From Candidatus Ornithospirochaeta stercorigallinarum (GTDB lineage: Bacteria > Spirochaetota > Spirochaetia > Sphaerochaetales > Sphaerochaetaceae), in NCBI GenBank assembly GCA_018711525.1, contig DVIF01000010.1, forward strand, positions 1-60,083: 60,083 nt of DNA. The letters are read 5' to 3'. This document shows, piece after piece, positions 1 to 7,648 of the stretch. The notes beneath the pieces are model-generated. The model did not search any database, was not told where the DNA came from, and worked only from the letters and a program-made list of their open reading frames with translations. Within the stretch, counting starts at the first letter, position 1. Each line of letters opens with the position of its first letter. Made by a program: the position numbers and the translations under genes.

Positions 1-218
1 GCCTCCTTGACGCGCTGCTTGACTTCAAACAGCCTCCCACGCCCGGAGATTCCGTAGCTCTTGAGGGAGGGCGTGACCGCAAGGCAGATGGTCTTGTCCG
101 TCCGGCTCTCATCTGCAACGACGAGGTTTGTGTCCAGCGGGTCTAAGCCGCGCTCACGGCACTCAACCGAAGCATAAAAGCTTTTCAGGTCGATTGCGAT
201 ATAGGTGCGCTGCTTCAT
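1..218 (-). CDS. Y-family DNA polymerase (UmuC/ImpB-like), N-terminal 72 residues, cut by window edge
   Basis: The minus strand from an ATG at 216-218 runs open to base 1, so only the first 72 codons are visible. The N-terminus matches Y-family translesion polymerases: the palm segment DLKSFYASVE at about residues 9-18 carries the first metal-binding aspartate and the steric-gate neighbourhood, followed by a TKTICLAVTP-like stretch read here as DKTICLAVTPSLK. A strong AAAGGAGG ribosome site lies just upstream, overlapping the end of the kinase gene, so the two are probably co-transcribed. UmuC-like polymerases of this exact start are common on Firmicutes mobile elements. Family assignment is firm; whether the rest of the gene is intact cannot be seen. 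Confidence 0.85.
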   Translation of the reverse strand, partial: MKQRTYIAIDLKSFYASVECRERGLDPLDTNLVVADESRTDKTICLAVTPSLKSYGISGRGRLFEVKQRVKE

Positions 219-235
219 GCTCCGGCTGCCTCCTT

Positions 236-781
236 TCACATGATACGGTTTTGTCCGCTTTTCAGGTGTGCCTTGATACTTTGGACTGTTTCAGAAACAG
301 TCTGCTCAGTTGTATCAATCACATTTGCTTCGTATTTGCCCAAATCACAGAACTGTTCCCACATAACTTCTACTAACTCGGTGTTAGTTTTCAAATCCAG
401 CTTCGACCGTTCCACCGCCCGTCTCAGCGTGATTTCTCTGGAAGCCCGCAGCACCATGTAATGCACCTCATATCCTTCGCGTGCTGCCCCCAGCCACGGC
501 TCTAAAAACCACGGGCCGACGATCCCATCTACATATACATCGTAGCCGCCTCTGACGAATCGTTTCGCACTCTCCAAAAACGCTTCAATCACCACACCGT
601 TTTGCGCGTTTGACTCCGGCAAATGTGGAGGGATTGCACCTTTTTTGAGATAGTGAAAGAAATCATCTGTCCTAATACAAACGGACTTCTCCATATCCGA
701 TTCCATAGCCGTTTTATCAGCCACAGTGCTTTTACCCGTCCCGGGTGATCCGGTTATAATAGTGATTCTTCCGTGTGTCAT
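236..781 (-). CDS. P-loop NTP-binding small kinase-like protein (AAA/zeta-type)
   Basis: A 181-residue protein beginning MTHGRITIITGSPGTGKST; the Walker A loop GSPGTGKST is at residues 11-19. A D-D pair at about 39-40 and a VDGIVGPW segment near 84 resemble the substrate side of small nucleoside or sugar kinases and chloramphenicol-phosphotransferase-like proteins, and an R-rich lid (residues 113-126) fits that fold. The substrate cannot be named from sequence. It sits 17 bases upstream of the Y-family polymerase on the same strand. Arginine is written with CGG, CGC and CGA as well as AGA/AGG, unlike the AGG/AGA-dominated genes after position 1860, so it looks acquired. Confidence 0.75.
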   Translation of the reverse strand: MTHGRITIITGSPGTGKSTVADKTAMESDMEKSVCIRTDDFFHYLKKGAIPPHLPESNAQNGVVIEAFLESAKRFVRGGYDVYVDGIVGPWFLEPWLGAAREGYEVHYMVLRASREITLRRAVERSKLDLKTNTELVEVMWEQFCDLGKYEANVIDTTEQTVSETVQSIKAHLKSGQNRIM

Positions 782-839
782 CTAATCAGCAACCTCTTGT
801 TCCTGTTCAATCAATATTGTTCTTTACTATAATAAAGGC

Positions 840-1043
840 TTATTTTTTGTTTGGATTGATATTTCCTTTGGTTATAACGGTAACGGCAGTACCAACAACC
901 ATTACTGCGACGCCCAGCGTCGCTTTTCCAGCGTTTTTTATTTTCTGCGCCCGCTCGCTACGGCAGTGCTCGCAGTATTTATACTTGTACCCTTCCGGTA
1001 GCGGACGCTGACACTTTTTATTTTTGCAAAGTTTCTGGCTCAT
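840..1043 (-). CDS. Small zinc-ribbon protein with C-terminal hydrophobic segment
   Basis: A 67-residue protein. I start it at the ATG at 1041-1043, which has a GAGG ribosome site, rather than further upstream, because the N-terminus then begins directly with a zinc ribbon: C-x4-C at residues 6-11 and C-x2-C at residues 24-27. A basic stretch is followed by a glycine/valine-rich hydrophobic run at about residues 43-58 that could be a single membrane segment, then a short charged tail. Function is unknown. It overlaps the end of the next gene upstream by 26 bases, suggesting coupled translation. Small proteins of this design are frequent in Firmicutes-type mobile elements; that is an impression from composition, not a search result. 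Confidence 0.6.
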   Translation of the reverse strand: MSQKLCKNKKCQRPLPEGYKYKYCEHCRSERAQKIKNAGKATLGVAVMVVGTAVTVITKGNINPNKK

Positions 1044-1563
1044 CTTTCTGTTCCTCCAAACACAGTGTAGGGCTATTGCTCGGCAACGCAAAGATTCGGT
1101 TCTCTATCTCGGGCAGCTTTTGCGTCCAATAATTTTCCGGTGACGGGTCAATCATGTCCAGCCTCTCAACGAATTCCTTTGTTTCAAGATAGGTTCTCTG
1201 GATGAACTTTGCGTAATACTCCAAACTTACCTTTGCCGCTTCGGTTTCTCCCATTTCCTGATATGCTATGGCTTCGGCAAGAGATACCATGTTTATGGCG
1301 CATAAGCTTTCTCGCAGTTCATTCATCCGTGCATTTATCTTTTCAGGCGTTGCGCCGGATAAAATCTTGCCCCATGTAGACTCCGGCTGATTTTTAATAA
1401 ACGCGGCATTTGCGCTTTGGCTCTGCATCAACAGATTGCGGCTGTTTTCGGCATCCGACACAAGCTGCATGAGAGCCATTTCCTTTTGACTGGATGTTAT
1501 GTCTTGGAAAGTGTAAATGTTCTTTTTTGATGATGATATCCATGTTCCCTCGATTGATATCAC
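1018..1563 (-). CDS. Hypothetical helical protein, possibly 5'-truncated
   Basis: A 181-residue frame that I do not recognise. It is rich in glutamate, alanine and lysine with long predicted helices and no membrane segment or signal peptide. The only start able to include the whole frame is a GTG at 1561-1563 without a visible ribosome site; an in-frame TAA lies 21 bases upstream of it. The first strong methionine inside is MALMQLV at residue 29. A different frame (1394-1612) has an ATG with a plausible N-terminus, so the original gene may have lost its 5' end or suffered a frameshift close to the tandem GGTACGTTTTT repeat. It could be translated only from the inner ATG. Confidence 0.5.
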   Translation of the reverse strand: MISIEGTWISSSKKNIYTFQDITSSQKEMALMQLVSDAENSRNLLMQSQSANAAFIKNQPESTWGKILSGATPEKINARMNELRESLCAINMVSLAEAIAYQEMGETEAAKVSLEYYAKFIQRTYLETKEFVERLDMIDPSPENYWTQKLPEIENRIFALPSNSPTLCLEEQKDEPETLQK

Positions 1564-1564
1564 T

Positions 1565-1586
1565 GGTACGTTTTTGGTACGTTTTT
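1565..1586. repeat. Tandem 11-bp repeat, two copies of GGTACGTTTTT
   Basis: Two adjacent copies of GGTACGTTTTT lie exactly where the foreign-looking genes end and the AT-rich leader of the nucleoside operon begins. This may mark the edge of an integrated element (an attachment or junction site), but no integrase is visible in the window to support that directly. Confidence 0.5.
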
Positions 1587-1766
1587 AGAAAAAAATAGCT
1601 TATTTCTGACATAATATGGAAAATATGTAGAAAATAAATGCTTACAGAATAATAGGATAAAAATGGGCTTAAAATGTCTTTTTATGTTGCGTTCTGTTGT
1701 TTTTTAGAAATATTTTCTTAAGCTCCGTTTTCCTGTATTTCTTTTATACATTGCGCTTTAAAGTGT
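1587..1766. other. AT-rich stretch without a gene
   Basis: This AT-rich block separates the foreign-looking arm from the nucleoside operon promoters. I see no convincing open frame, RNA fold or repeat beyond short A and T runs. It may contain the end of the inserted element. Confidence 0.5.
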
Positions 1767-1826
1767 TTGACCGCCTCTTCCTGCCTCTCTATTTTATTTG
1801 ACAGCACACCTCTTGCCATTTACAAT
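1767..1826 (+). promoter_or_regulatory. Tandem sigma-70 promoters of the nucleoside uptake operon
   Basis: Two promoters overlap. The first is TTGACC (1767-1772), 17-bp spacer, TATTTT (1790-1795). The second is TTGACA (1798-1803), 17-bp spacer, TACAAT (1821-1826), predicting a transcript start near 1833. The TTGGAGG ribosome site follows at about 1847-1853. No riboswitch fold was recognised in the short leader. Confidence 0.75.
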
Positions 1827-1859
1827 TACTTCACAATAACTCTTGTTTTGGAGGAAATA

Positions 1860-2915
1860 ATGAAAAAATTATTGGCAGTTTTATTGATGATTGCTCTGTC
1901 TTTCTCTGTCTTCGCACAGGGTGCTAAAGAAACATCATCCGATGCCCTCAAGCTCGGTATGGTAACAGACTCCGGTACTATTGATGACCGCTCATTCAAC
2001 CAGGGAACATGGGAGGGTGTTGCTCGTGCCGCTGAGGAACTCGGTCTTGAGTGCACATATCTTCGTCCATCAGGAACAACTACAACAGATTACCTGACAG
2101 CTATTTCCGATCTCTATGACCAGGGATACCGCTTCATCGCATGCCCGGGATACCTCTTCGTTGAGGCTGTCGCCCAGGCTCAGCAGATGTATGATGACCT
2201 TAAGATCATCATCATCGACGATGCTATGGCATCCGGTATTGGAGCTAATACTGTTGCTATTACATTCCGTGAGAACGAGGCTGGATTCCTCGCTGGAGTT
2301 GCTACGGCATTGAAGCTCACAGAAGGAGAGGTCGGCTTTGTTGGAGGTCTTGAGATTCCTGCAGTACAGAAATTCAACTGGGGCTTCCAGCAGGGCGTTG
2401 CATATGCTAACGAAAACCTTGGAACAAATGTCGCAATGAATCCTAACAACTTCGTATATTCCGGTTCTTTCGCAGACCTTGCTCTTGGACAGCAGCTCGC
2501 AACAGCAATGTATGACGCTGGTGTAGATGCAATCTTCGCAGCCGCAGGTGGTACAGGTGTTGGAGTTATAAACGAAGCAAAGAACAGAAGACTCTCAGGC
2601 GAGGATGTCTGGGCGATCGGAGTTGACGTAGACCAGTATTCAGTCGGAGATATGGGTAATGGCGAGTCCTGTATCCTCACAAGTGCAATGAAGGATGTTG
2701 CAGGTGTAGCATATGACCAGGCTGTAGCAGCAGCAAACGGAACATATGATGGTGGACGCCACATTGAGCTCGGTGTTGCTGAAGGTAGAGCAGGAATTCC
2801 TGCATCCAATCCGAACCTCACACCTGAGATTGAAGCACAGGTTGCAGAGGTCGCAGCACTTATTAAAGCTGGAACAGTTACCGTACAGGCAACAGGTGAC
2901 GGCCTTATCAAATAA
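1860..2915 (+). CDS. BMP/PnrA-family nucleoside-binding protein of an ABC importer
   Basis: A 351-residue periplasmic binding protein of the basic membrane protein (Bmp, TmpC/PnrA) family, which captures purine nucleosides in spirochaetes. I start it at the ATG at 1860 because a GGAGG site precedes it and a classic signal peptide follows (MKKLL..., hydrophobic core, FAQ-GAKE). There is no lipobox cysteine, so it should be released or tethered differently from Treponema PnrA, which is a lipoprotein. Family features include MVTDSGTIDDRSFNQG near residues 29-44 and the WGFQQG segment. It leads an operon with an ATPase, two permeases and a purine nucleoside phosphorylase, which supports nucleosides as substrate. 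A terminator follows immediately, so the downstream genes probably depend on partial readthrough. Confidence 0.9.
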   Translation: MKKLLAVLLMIALSFSVFAQGAKETSSDALKLGMVTDSGTIDDRSFNQGTWEGVARAAEELGLECTYLRPSGTTTTDYLTAISDLYDQGYRFIACPGYLFVEAVAQAQQMYDDLKIIIIDDAMASGIGANTVAITFRENEAGFLAGVATALKLTEGEVGFVGGLEIPAVQKFNWGFQQGVAYANENLGTNVAMNPNNFVYSGSFADLALGQQLATAMYDAGVDAIFAAAGGTGVGVINEAKNRRLSGEDVWAIGVDVDQYSVGDMGNGESCILTSAMKDVAGVAYDQAVAAANGTYDGGRHIELGVAEGRAGIPASNPNLTPEIEAQVAEVAALIKAGTVTVQATGDGLIK

Positions 2916-2935
2916 CAATAATTAAATGAATCGTC

Positions 2936-2965
2936 GGCCGCCTTTCTAGTATTGGCGGCCTTTTT
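2936..2965 (+). terminator. Intrinsic terminator between binding protein and ATPase
   Basis: A GGCCGCC arm (2936-2942), an 11-nt loop and a GGCGGCC arm (2954-2960) are followed by five Ts. Sited inside the operon, it should lower expression of the membrane components relative to the binding protein. Confidence 0.8.
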
Positions 2966-3008
2966 GAGCTTTTACCGTGCCATGGAGGCACCCTCATTAG
3001 GAGAAGTA

Positions 3009-4532
3009 ATGAGTCACGTAATAGAAATGATAGGAATCCGTAAGGAGTTTCCTGGAATCGTTGCAAATGATGATATAACATTGCAGGTCGAGGAAGGGGA
3101 GATCCATGCAATACTGGGTGAGAACGGAGCAGGCAAGAGTACTCTGATGAGTATTCTTTTCGGACTTTATCATGCGGACAAGGGAATAATAAAAGTCCGT
3201 GGCAAGCAGGTTGATATCACGAGTCCGAATGATGCCTTCGATCTGGGAATCGGAATGGTGCATCAGCATTTCCAGCTTGTTCATAATTTTACAGTTGCCG
3301 AGAACATCATATTAGGGAAGGAAGGCGGCTTCGTCTACGATATAAAAAGCGCAAGTAAGAAAATCAAGGAAATATCTGACCGTTATGGTCTTTCTATAGA
3401 TCCGGATATGGTTATCGAGGAGATTACCGTAGGCATGCAGCAGAGGGTGGAGATCCTCAAGATGCTCTATCGTGATGCCGATATCCTCATATTCGACGAA
3501 CCGACTGCGGTTCTGACTCCTCAGGAGATAGATGAGCTGATGCAGATCATGAGGAATCTTGCCGCAGAGGGCAAATCGATCATCCTCATCACGCATAAGC
3601 TTGATGAGATAAAGGCTGTTGCAGAACGCTGTACGATTATAAGGCGGGGTAAGCTAATAGATGTAGTGGATGTGAAGAGCACATCAGCAGAGGAGATGGC
3701 CGCCCTGATGGTTGGCCACCCCGTGAGCTTCAAGGTAGAGAAAGCTGAAGCACAGCCTGCAGATGTCGTCCTGGATATCAGGAACCTGAACGTCATGAAC
3801 AACAAGAAGGTCCTTGGTGTGAAGGATTTCTCACTCTCTATTAGAAGAGGGGAGATAGTCGGTATCGCGGGAGTCGATGGAAACGGGCAGAGTGAGCTCG
3901 TCGAGGCGATAAGCGGACTGAGAAAGGTTGAAAGCGGAGAGATCTTCTTCAATGGAAAGGACATCACAAACGTCTCCATCCAGGAGAGGAACGAAATGGG
4001 ACTCGGCCATATCCCGGAGGACAGGCAGAAGAGAGGTCTTATCCTTTCCTCCCCTCTGAGCACGAATTTCGTAATCAAGGAATTCTACAAGGAGCCTTAC
4101 TCAAGACATGGAATCCTCCATAATGATGAGATTGAGGAATATGGAGAGAAGATAATTGAAAGGTTCGATGTCCGCAGCGGAGAGGGTATTTCCTCAATGG
4201 CAGGAACACTTTCCGGAGGAAACCAGCAGAAGGCCATCATCGGACGTGAGATAGAAGCAGATCCTGAGCTTTTGATTGCGGTCCAGCCTACAAGAGGCTT
4301 GGATGTAGGTGCAATTGAGTTCATCCATAAGGAACTGGTAAAGGAAAGGGATAATAATAAAGCTGTACTTCTCGTATCTTTCGAGCTTGATGAGATTTTC
4401 AATCTCTCGGACAGGATTGCCGTAATGAATGCCGGACGGCTTATAGATATCGTCTACACGAAGGAGACGGATGAGCATGCGGTCGGCCTTATGATGGCAG
4501 GAATCAAGAAGGAGGAGAGAAGTGAAGGCTAA
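3009..4532 (+). CDS. Nucleoside ABC importer ATPase (duplicated, sugar/BMP type)
   Basis: A 507-residue protein with two fused ABC domains that energises the importer at the inner membrane face. Domain 1 has Walker A GENGAGKST at residues 37-45, the signature read as ITVGMQQ and Walker B LIFDEPTA. Domain 2 has a degenerate P-loop (GVDGNGQSE), a full LSGGNQQ signature and an altered Walker B (AVQPTRG), the asymmetry usual in BMP-associated YufO/NupO-type ATPases. The ATG at 3009 has a TAGGAGAAG ribosome site; upstream in-frame codons would overlap the terminator. The gene overlaps the first permease by 11 bases. Confidence is high for family and good for substrate class from the neighbours. 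Confidence 0.92.
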   Translation: MSHVIEMIGIRKEFPGIVANDDITLQVEEGEIHAILGENGAGKSTLMSILFGLYHADKGIIKVRGKQVDITSPNDAFDLGIGMVHQHFQLVHNFTVAENIILGKEGGFVYDIKSASKKIKEISDRYGLSIDPDMVIEEITVGMQQRVEILKMLYRDADILIFDEPTAVLTPQEIDELMQIMRNLAAEGKSIILITHKLDEIKAVAERCTIIRRGKLIDVVDVKSTSAEEMAALMVGHPVSFKVEKAEAQPADVVLDIRNLNVMNNKKVLGVKDFSLSIRRGEIVGIAGVDGNGQSELVEAISGLRKVESGEIFFNGKDITNVSIQERNEMGLGHIPEDRQKRGLILSSPLSTNFVIKEFYKEPYSRHGILHNDEIEEYGEKIIERFDVRSGEGISSMAGTLSGGNQQKAIIGREIEADPELLIAVQPTRGLDVGAIEFIHKELVKERDNNKAVLLVSFELDEIFNLSDRIAVMNAGRLIDIVYTKETDEHAVGLMMAGIKKEERSEG

Positions 4533-5763
4533 AGTAATCAACAAACCGCTTGAGGCGAGGAAGGCATCTCCTCTTCTTGTCTCTTTGTCTGCCGTGTTCC
4601 TTGGCATCGTTGCCGGTGCGGTATTGATAGCCCTTATAGGAAAGAATCCGATTGCAGGTTTCGACAGGATCATTTTCGGAGCCCTTTCCAACGTCAGAAG
4701 GATAGGAAACACCCTCGGCATGTCCACTCAGCTCATACTGATAGGACTATCTGTCGCATTCGCATTCAAGACGGGTCTTTTCAATATCGGAGCCTCAGGA
4801 CAGATGCTCATGGGAGGAATCACGGGAAGCATCCTTGCATACTATCTTCCTCTCAGCATGCCAAGGCCTTTATATCTTATCGTAATCATCCTCGCTGCAG
4901 GTCTCGTCGGAGCCTTGTGGGGGTTCATTTCAGGATTCCTGAAAGCGAAGTTCAATGTTCATGAGGTTGTTTCGACAATCATGCTCAACTGGACGGCATA
5001 CTGGCTCGTATATGACTGGATCCAGCGTTTCATAGTCGATCCTACAATCGTCGTGAAATCCAAACCAATAGAGGAAGTCCATACACTCAGAGCCTCATGG
5101 CTTACAGACCTTACAGGATTCTCGACTCTGAATTATGGTTTCTTCATCGCAATCATCGCCTGTGTAATCATCTGGTTCATCCTGGATAAGACGACAGTCG
5201 GTTTCCGTCTGAAGGCAGTAGGAAGCAACAGGTTCTGTGCAGAGTATGCGGGAATCAAGGTGAACCGCTCAATCATGATTTCGATGGCTGTGGCCGGGGC
5301 ATTGGCAGGTCTTGCCGGTCTGACCTACTACTGTGGATATTCAAACATCATGGAGATGGGAAAGATGCCGAATGAAGGTTTTGATGGAATTGCGGTAGCC
5401 TTGCTGGGTAACTGTTCTCCAATCGGTGTGTTCTTCTCCGCCATATTCTTCGGCATTCTGAAGATGGGAAGAGGTTCTCTTGCCGCAACAGGCATTCCTA
5501 CCGAGATCGCAGATACCATCATTGCAACGATCATCTATTTCACAGCAACCAATGTGATTCTCGCAAACTTCTGGAACGGACGGTTCAAGAAGAGCTTCGA
5601 GAAGAAGGAGGAGGCGGTTGCCATTGCTTTGGAGAAGCAGGGCAGAGGGGATGTGGATGTCTCATCCCTGAGCAAAGAGGAGAGGAAGGAGCTTGTGAGA
5701 ATCGGAATGCCGGAACTCAAGGAAAGAATGAAGAACGAGAAGAAGAACAAGGAGGCTAAGTGA
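4522..5763 (+). CDS. Nucleoside ABC importer permease subunit 1
   Basis: A 413-residue multi-spanning membrane protein of the BPD_transp_2 family. Hydrophobic helices begin near residue 17 and continue to about 355, with the conserved FNIGASGQMLMGG-like loop near residue 88 typical of BMP-linked permeases. The C-terminal 55 residues form a charged, lysine- and glutamate-rich cytoplasmic tail that is longer than usual. It starts at a GTG preceded by GGAGGAGAG, overlapping the ATPase gene end, so translation is coupled. With the next gene it should form the heterodimeric channel of the purine nucleoside importer. Confidence 0.9.
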   Translation: MKAKVINKPLEARKASPLLVSLSAVFLGIVAGAVLIALIGKNPIAGFDRIIFGALSNVRRIGNTLGMSTQLILIGLSVAFAFKTGLFNIGASGQMLMGGITGSILAYYLPLSMPRPLYLIVIILAAGLVGALWGFISGFLKAKFNVHEVVSTIMLNWTAYWLVYDWIQRFIVDPTIVVKSKPIEEVHTLRASWLTDLTGFSTLNYGFFIAIIACVIIWFILDKTTVGFRLKAVGSNRFCAEYAGIKVNRSIMISMAVAGALAGLAGLTYYCGYSNIMEMGKMPNEGFDGIAVALLGNCSPIGVFFSAIFFGILKMGRGSLAATGIPTEIADTIIATIIYFTATNVILANFWNGRFKKSFEKKEEAVAIALEKQGRGDVDVSSLSKEERKELVRIGMPELKERMKNEKKNKEAK

Positions 5764-6713
5764 TGGGAGTCTGGTCGGTGATAACAAGTATTATTCCTGC
5801 TGCAATTGCATATACTATGCCTCTTCTTATGGGTGCCCTCGGAGGTCTGTACTCTGAGAGAAGCGGTGTTACAAACCTCTGTATTGAAGGTCTGATGCTT
5901 ACCGGATGTTTTGCATCCGCTACAGTCACATTCCTAATGCAGAGTGCAGGTGTTGATTATAATCTGGCAATCGTATGCGGCATAGTCGCTGCGATGCTTG
6001 CAGGTGCTCTTCTTTCTCTTCTGCATGCATTTGCCGCTATAAACCTGAAGAGCAATCAGGTCATCTCCGGTACTGCTATAAACATGCTTGCCACAGCCCT
6101 TACCCTGTTCCTTGCACAGACGATCACGGGAAGCGGCAACGTAACAGTGCTGAGAGGAATCATCAGACAGGACATCCCTCTTCTTTCGAAGATCCCTGTC
6201 ATCGGACCTCTTCTCTTTACAAGGACATATTGGACGACTTGGATCTGTCTTGTAATCTGGGTGATATCTTTCTTCCTTCTTTATAAGACAAGCTTCGGCT
6301 TGAGGCTCAGAGCCTGTGGAGAGCATCCTTCCGCTGTAGCATCCGCTGGTATAAACGTTCATAAGATGCGTTATATCGGTGTGGTTCTTTCCGGCCTTCT
6401 CTCAGGACTCGGTGGGGCATGTATCCTCGCTACATATGCAGGTGAGTATAATTCCACAAGTGGTATAAACGGACTGGGGTTCCTTGCAATCGCAGCTCTC
6501 ATCTTCGGGCAGTGGAAGCCGCTTGGAATACTCGCATCGACATTCTTCTTCGGAATCTGTATGACGATTGCGAACATGGGTCGTGTAATTCCTGTTTTCC
6601 AGGGCATCCCGACAGGCTATCTCGGACTGTTCCCGTATGTCGCAACACTTATCGCACTTGTTCTCTCAAGTAAGAAGAGTGCCGCTCCGATTGCATCGGG
6701 AGAACCATTCTAG
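5763..6713 (+). CDS. Nucleoside ABC importer permease subunit 2
   Basis: A 316-residue membrane protein, partner of the preceding permease, with the family loop LGGLYSERSGVTNLCIEGLM near the N-terminus. I choose the ATG at 5763, whose A is the last base of the upstream TGA stop, over the overlapping GTG at 5760; AAGGAGG lies just upstream. Eight to ten hydrophobic helices span it. It is the last transport gene before the phosphorylase, nine bases downstream. Confidence 0.9.
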   Translation: MGVWSVITSIIPAAIAYTMPLLMGALGGLYSERSGVTNLCIEGLMLTGCFASATVTFLMQSAGVDYNLAIVCGIVAAMLAGALLSLLHAFAAINLKSNQVISGTAINMLATALTLFLAQTITGSGNVTVLRGIIRQDIPLLSKIPVIGPLLFTRTYWTTWICLVIWVISFFLLYKTSFGLRLRACGEHPSAVASAGINVHKMRYIGVVLSGLLSGLGGACILATYAGEYNSTSGINGLGFLAIAALIFGQWKPLGILASTFFFGICMTIANMGRVIPVFQGIPTGYLGLFPYVATLIALVLSSKKSAAPIASGEPF

Positions 6714-6721
6714 GAGGTTTT

Positions 6722-7540
6722 ATGATCATAGATAATCTGAAAGACAGCGCAGCATATATAAGCAAGAAGTTGGGAAAAGAGAGATATGAGTATGCTCTTG
6801 TTCTCGGTTCCGGTCTTGGAGATCTTGCAGATGAGATAGAGAATCCCATCGTCATAGATTACCATGACATACCGCATTTCCCCATCTCCACAGTCCCCGG
6901 CCATAAGGGGAGGCTGGTTGCCGGCAGACTTGAAGGAAAGAGCGTCATCGCCATGCAGGGACGCTTCCATTTCTATGAAGGGTGGAGCATGGACGAGGTC
7001 GTATATCCGATCCGTGTCTTCAAGCTCCTTGGCCTTGAGAAGCTGATATTGACCAATGCTGCAGGATGTGTGAATAAGGAGTGGAAGCCAGGGTCGCTGA
7101 TGCTTATCACGGACCATATAAAGCTTATTGCGGAATCTCCGAACAGGGGACCGAACATCGATGAGCTAGGAGAGAGGTTCTTCGATATGAGTGAGGCATA
7201 CTCCAAAGAGGGGAGGGCTAAAGTCGAAGAAGCCGCCTCAAGCCTCGGAATCGATTTGAAAAAAGGGGTCTATATGATGTTCGCCGGTCCTAATTTCGAA
7301 ACCCCGGCAGAGGTCCGTTTTGCACGTATCGCTGGTGCGGATGCCGTTGGCATGTCAACCGTCCCGGAGGCGATTGCAGCATCACATATGGGTATGAAAT
7401 GCATCGGGATAAGCTGCATGACCAATATGGCAGCAGGAATCCTGGACCAGAAGTTAAACCATGAAGAAGTCCTTGAGACGGGTGAGAGGGTGAAGAAAAG
7501 CTTCCAGGCTCTCATCCGTGAGACAGTCAGAAGATGGTGA
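6722..7540 (+). CDS. punA: Purine nucleoside phosphorylase (trimeric type)
   Basis: A 272-residue cytoplasmic enzyme splitting purine nucleosides with phosphate into base and (deoxy)ribose-1-phosphate. Phosphate-binding GSGLG is at residues 29-33, the GHKGR segment near 60, GRFHFYEG near 80, TNAAG near 111 and the base-binding GMSTVPE near 212. The length and motifs fit the trimeric PNP I/PunA family rather than hexameric DeoD. An AGGAGG site precedes the ATG. Its place at the end of the nucleoside importer operon makes uptake followed by phosphorolysis the obvious job. A terminator follows. Confidence 0.93.
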   Translation: MIIDNLKDSAAYISKKLGKERYEYALVLGSGLGDLADEIENPIVIDYHDIPHFPISTVPGHKGRLVAGRLEGKSVIAMQGRFHFYEGWSMDEVVYPIRVFKLLGLEKLILTNAAGCVNKEWKPGSLMLITDHIKLIAESPNRGPNIDELGERFFDMSEAYSKEGRAKVEEAASSLGIDLKKGVYMMFAGPNFETPAEVRFARIAGADAVGMSTVPEAIAASHMGMKCIGISCMTNMAAGILDQKLNHEEVLETGERVKKSFQALIRETVRRW

Positions 7541-7547
7541 TGCTTAG

Positions 7548-7570
7548 GCTCCTCGTTTGAGGAGCTTTTT
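7548..7570 (+). terminator. Intrinsic terminator of the nucleoside operon
   Basis: A perfect 7-bp stem GCTCCTC/GAGGAGC (7548-7554 and 7559-7565) with GTTT loop is followed by five Ts. Confidence 0.9.
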
Positions 7571-7636
7571 CTTCTTCATGTCATGGCAGTGGATGGATGT
7601 GGAGATGGTATCTAGAATCGAAGCCTCATCATTTAA

Positions 7637-7642
7637 TATAAT
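7637..7642 (+). promoter_or_regulatory. -10 element 6 nt before a start codon (leaderless type)
   Basis: TATAAT at 7637-7642 is followed by six bases and then the ATG at 7649, so the transcript should start at or next to the A of ATG. The GAGGAT between them is too close to the ATG to act as a normal ribosome site. No good -35 is visible. Confidence 0.6.
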
Positions 7643-7648
7643 GAGGAT

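Noticed and set aside
1394-1612. Short minus-strand frame overlapping the unknown gene at 1018-1563
   Set aside because: The ATG region is plausible but the frame soon becomes arginine/lysine-rich noise; more likely it is the remnant 5' end of a frameshifted gene.
1587-1859. Purine riboswitch upstream of the nucleoside operon
   Set aside because: The leader after the predicted start is under 30 bases and has no conserved purine-aptamer loops.
2180-2911. Long open frame antisense to the nucleoside-binding protein gene
   Set aside because: It is a mirror of the codon pattern of a clear coding gene; composition is serine/alanine/proline-rich without any domain.
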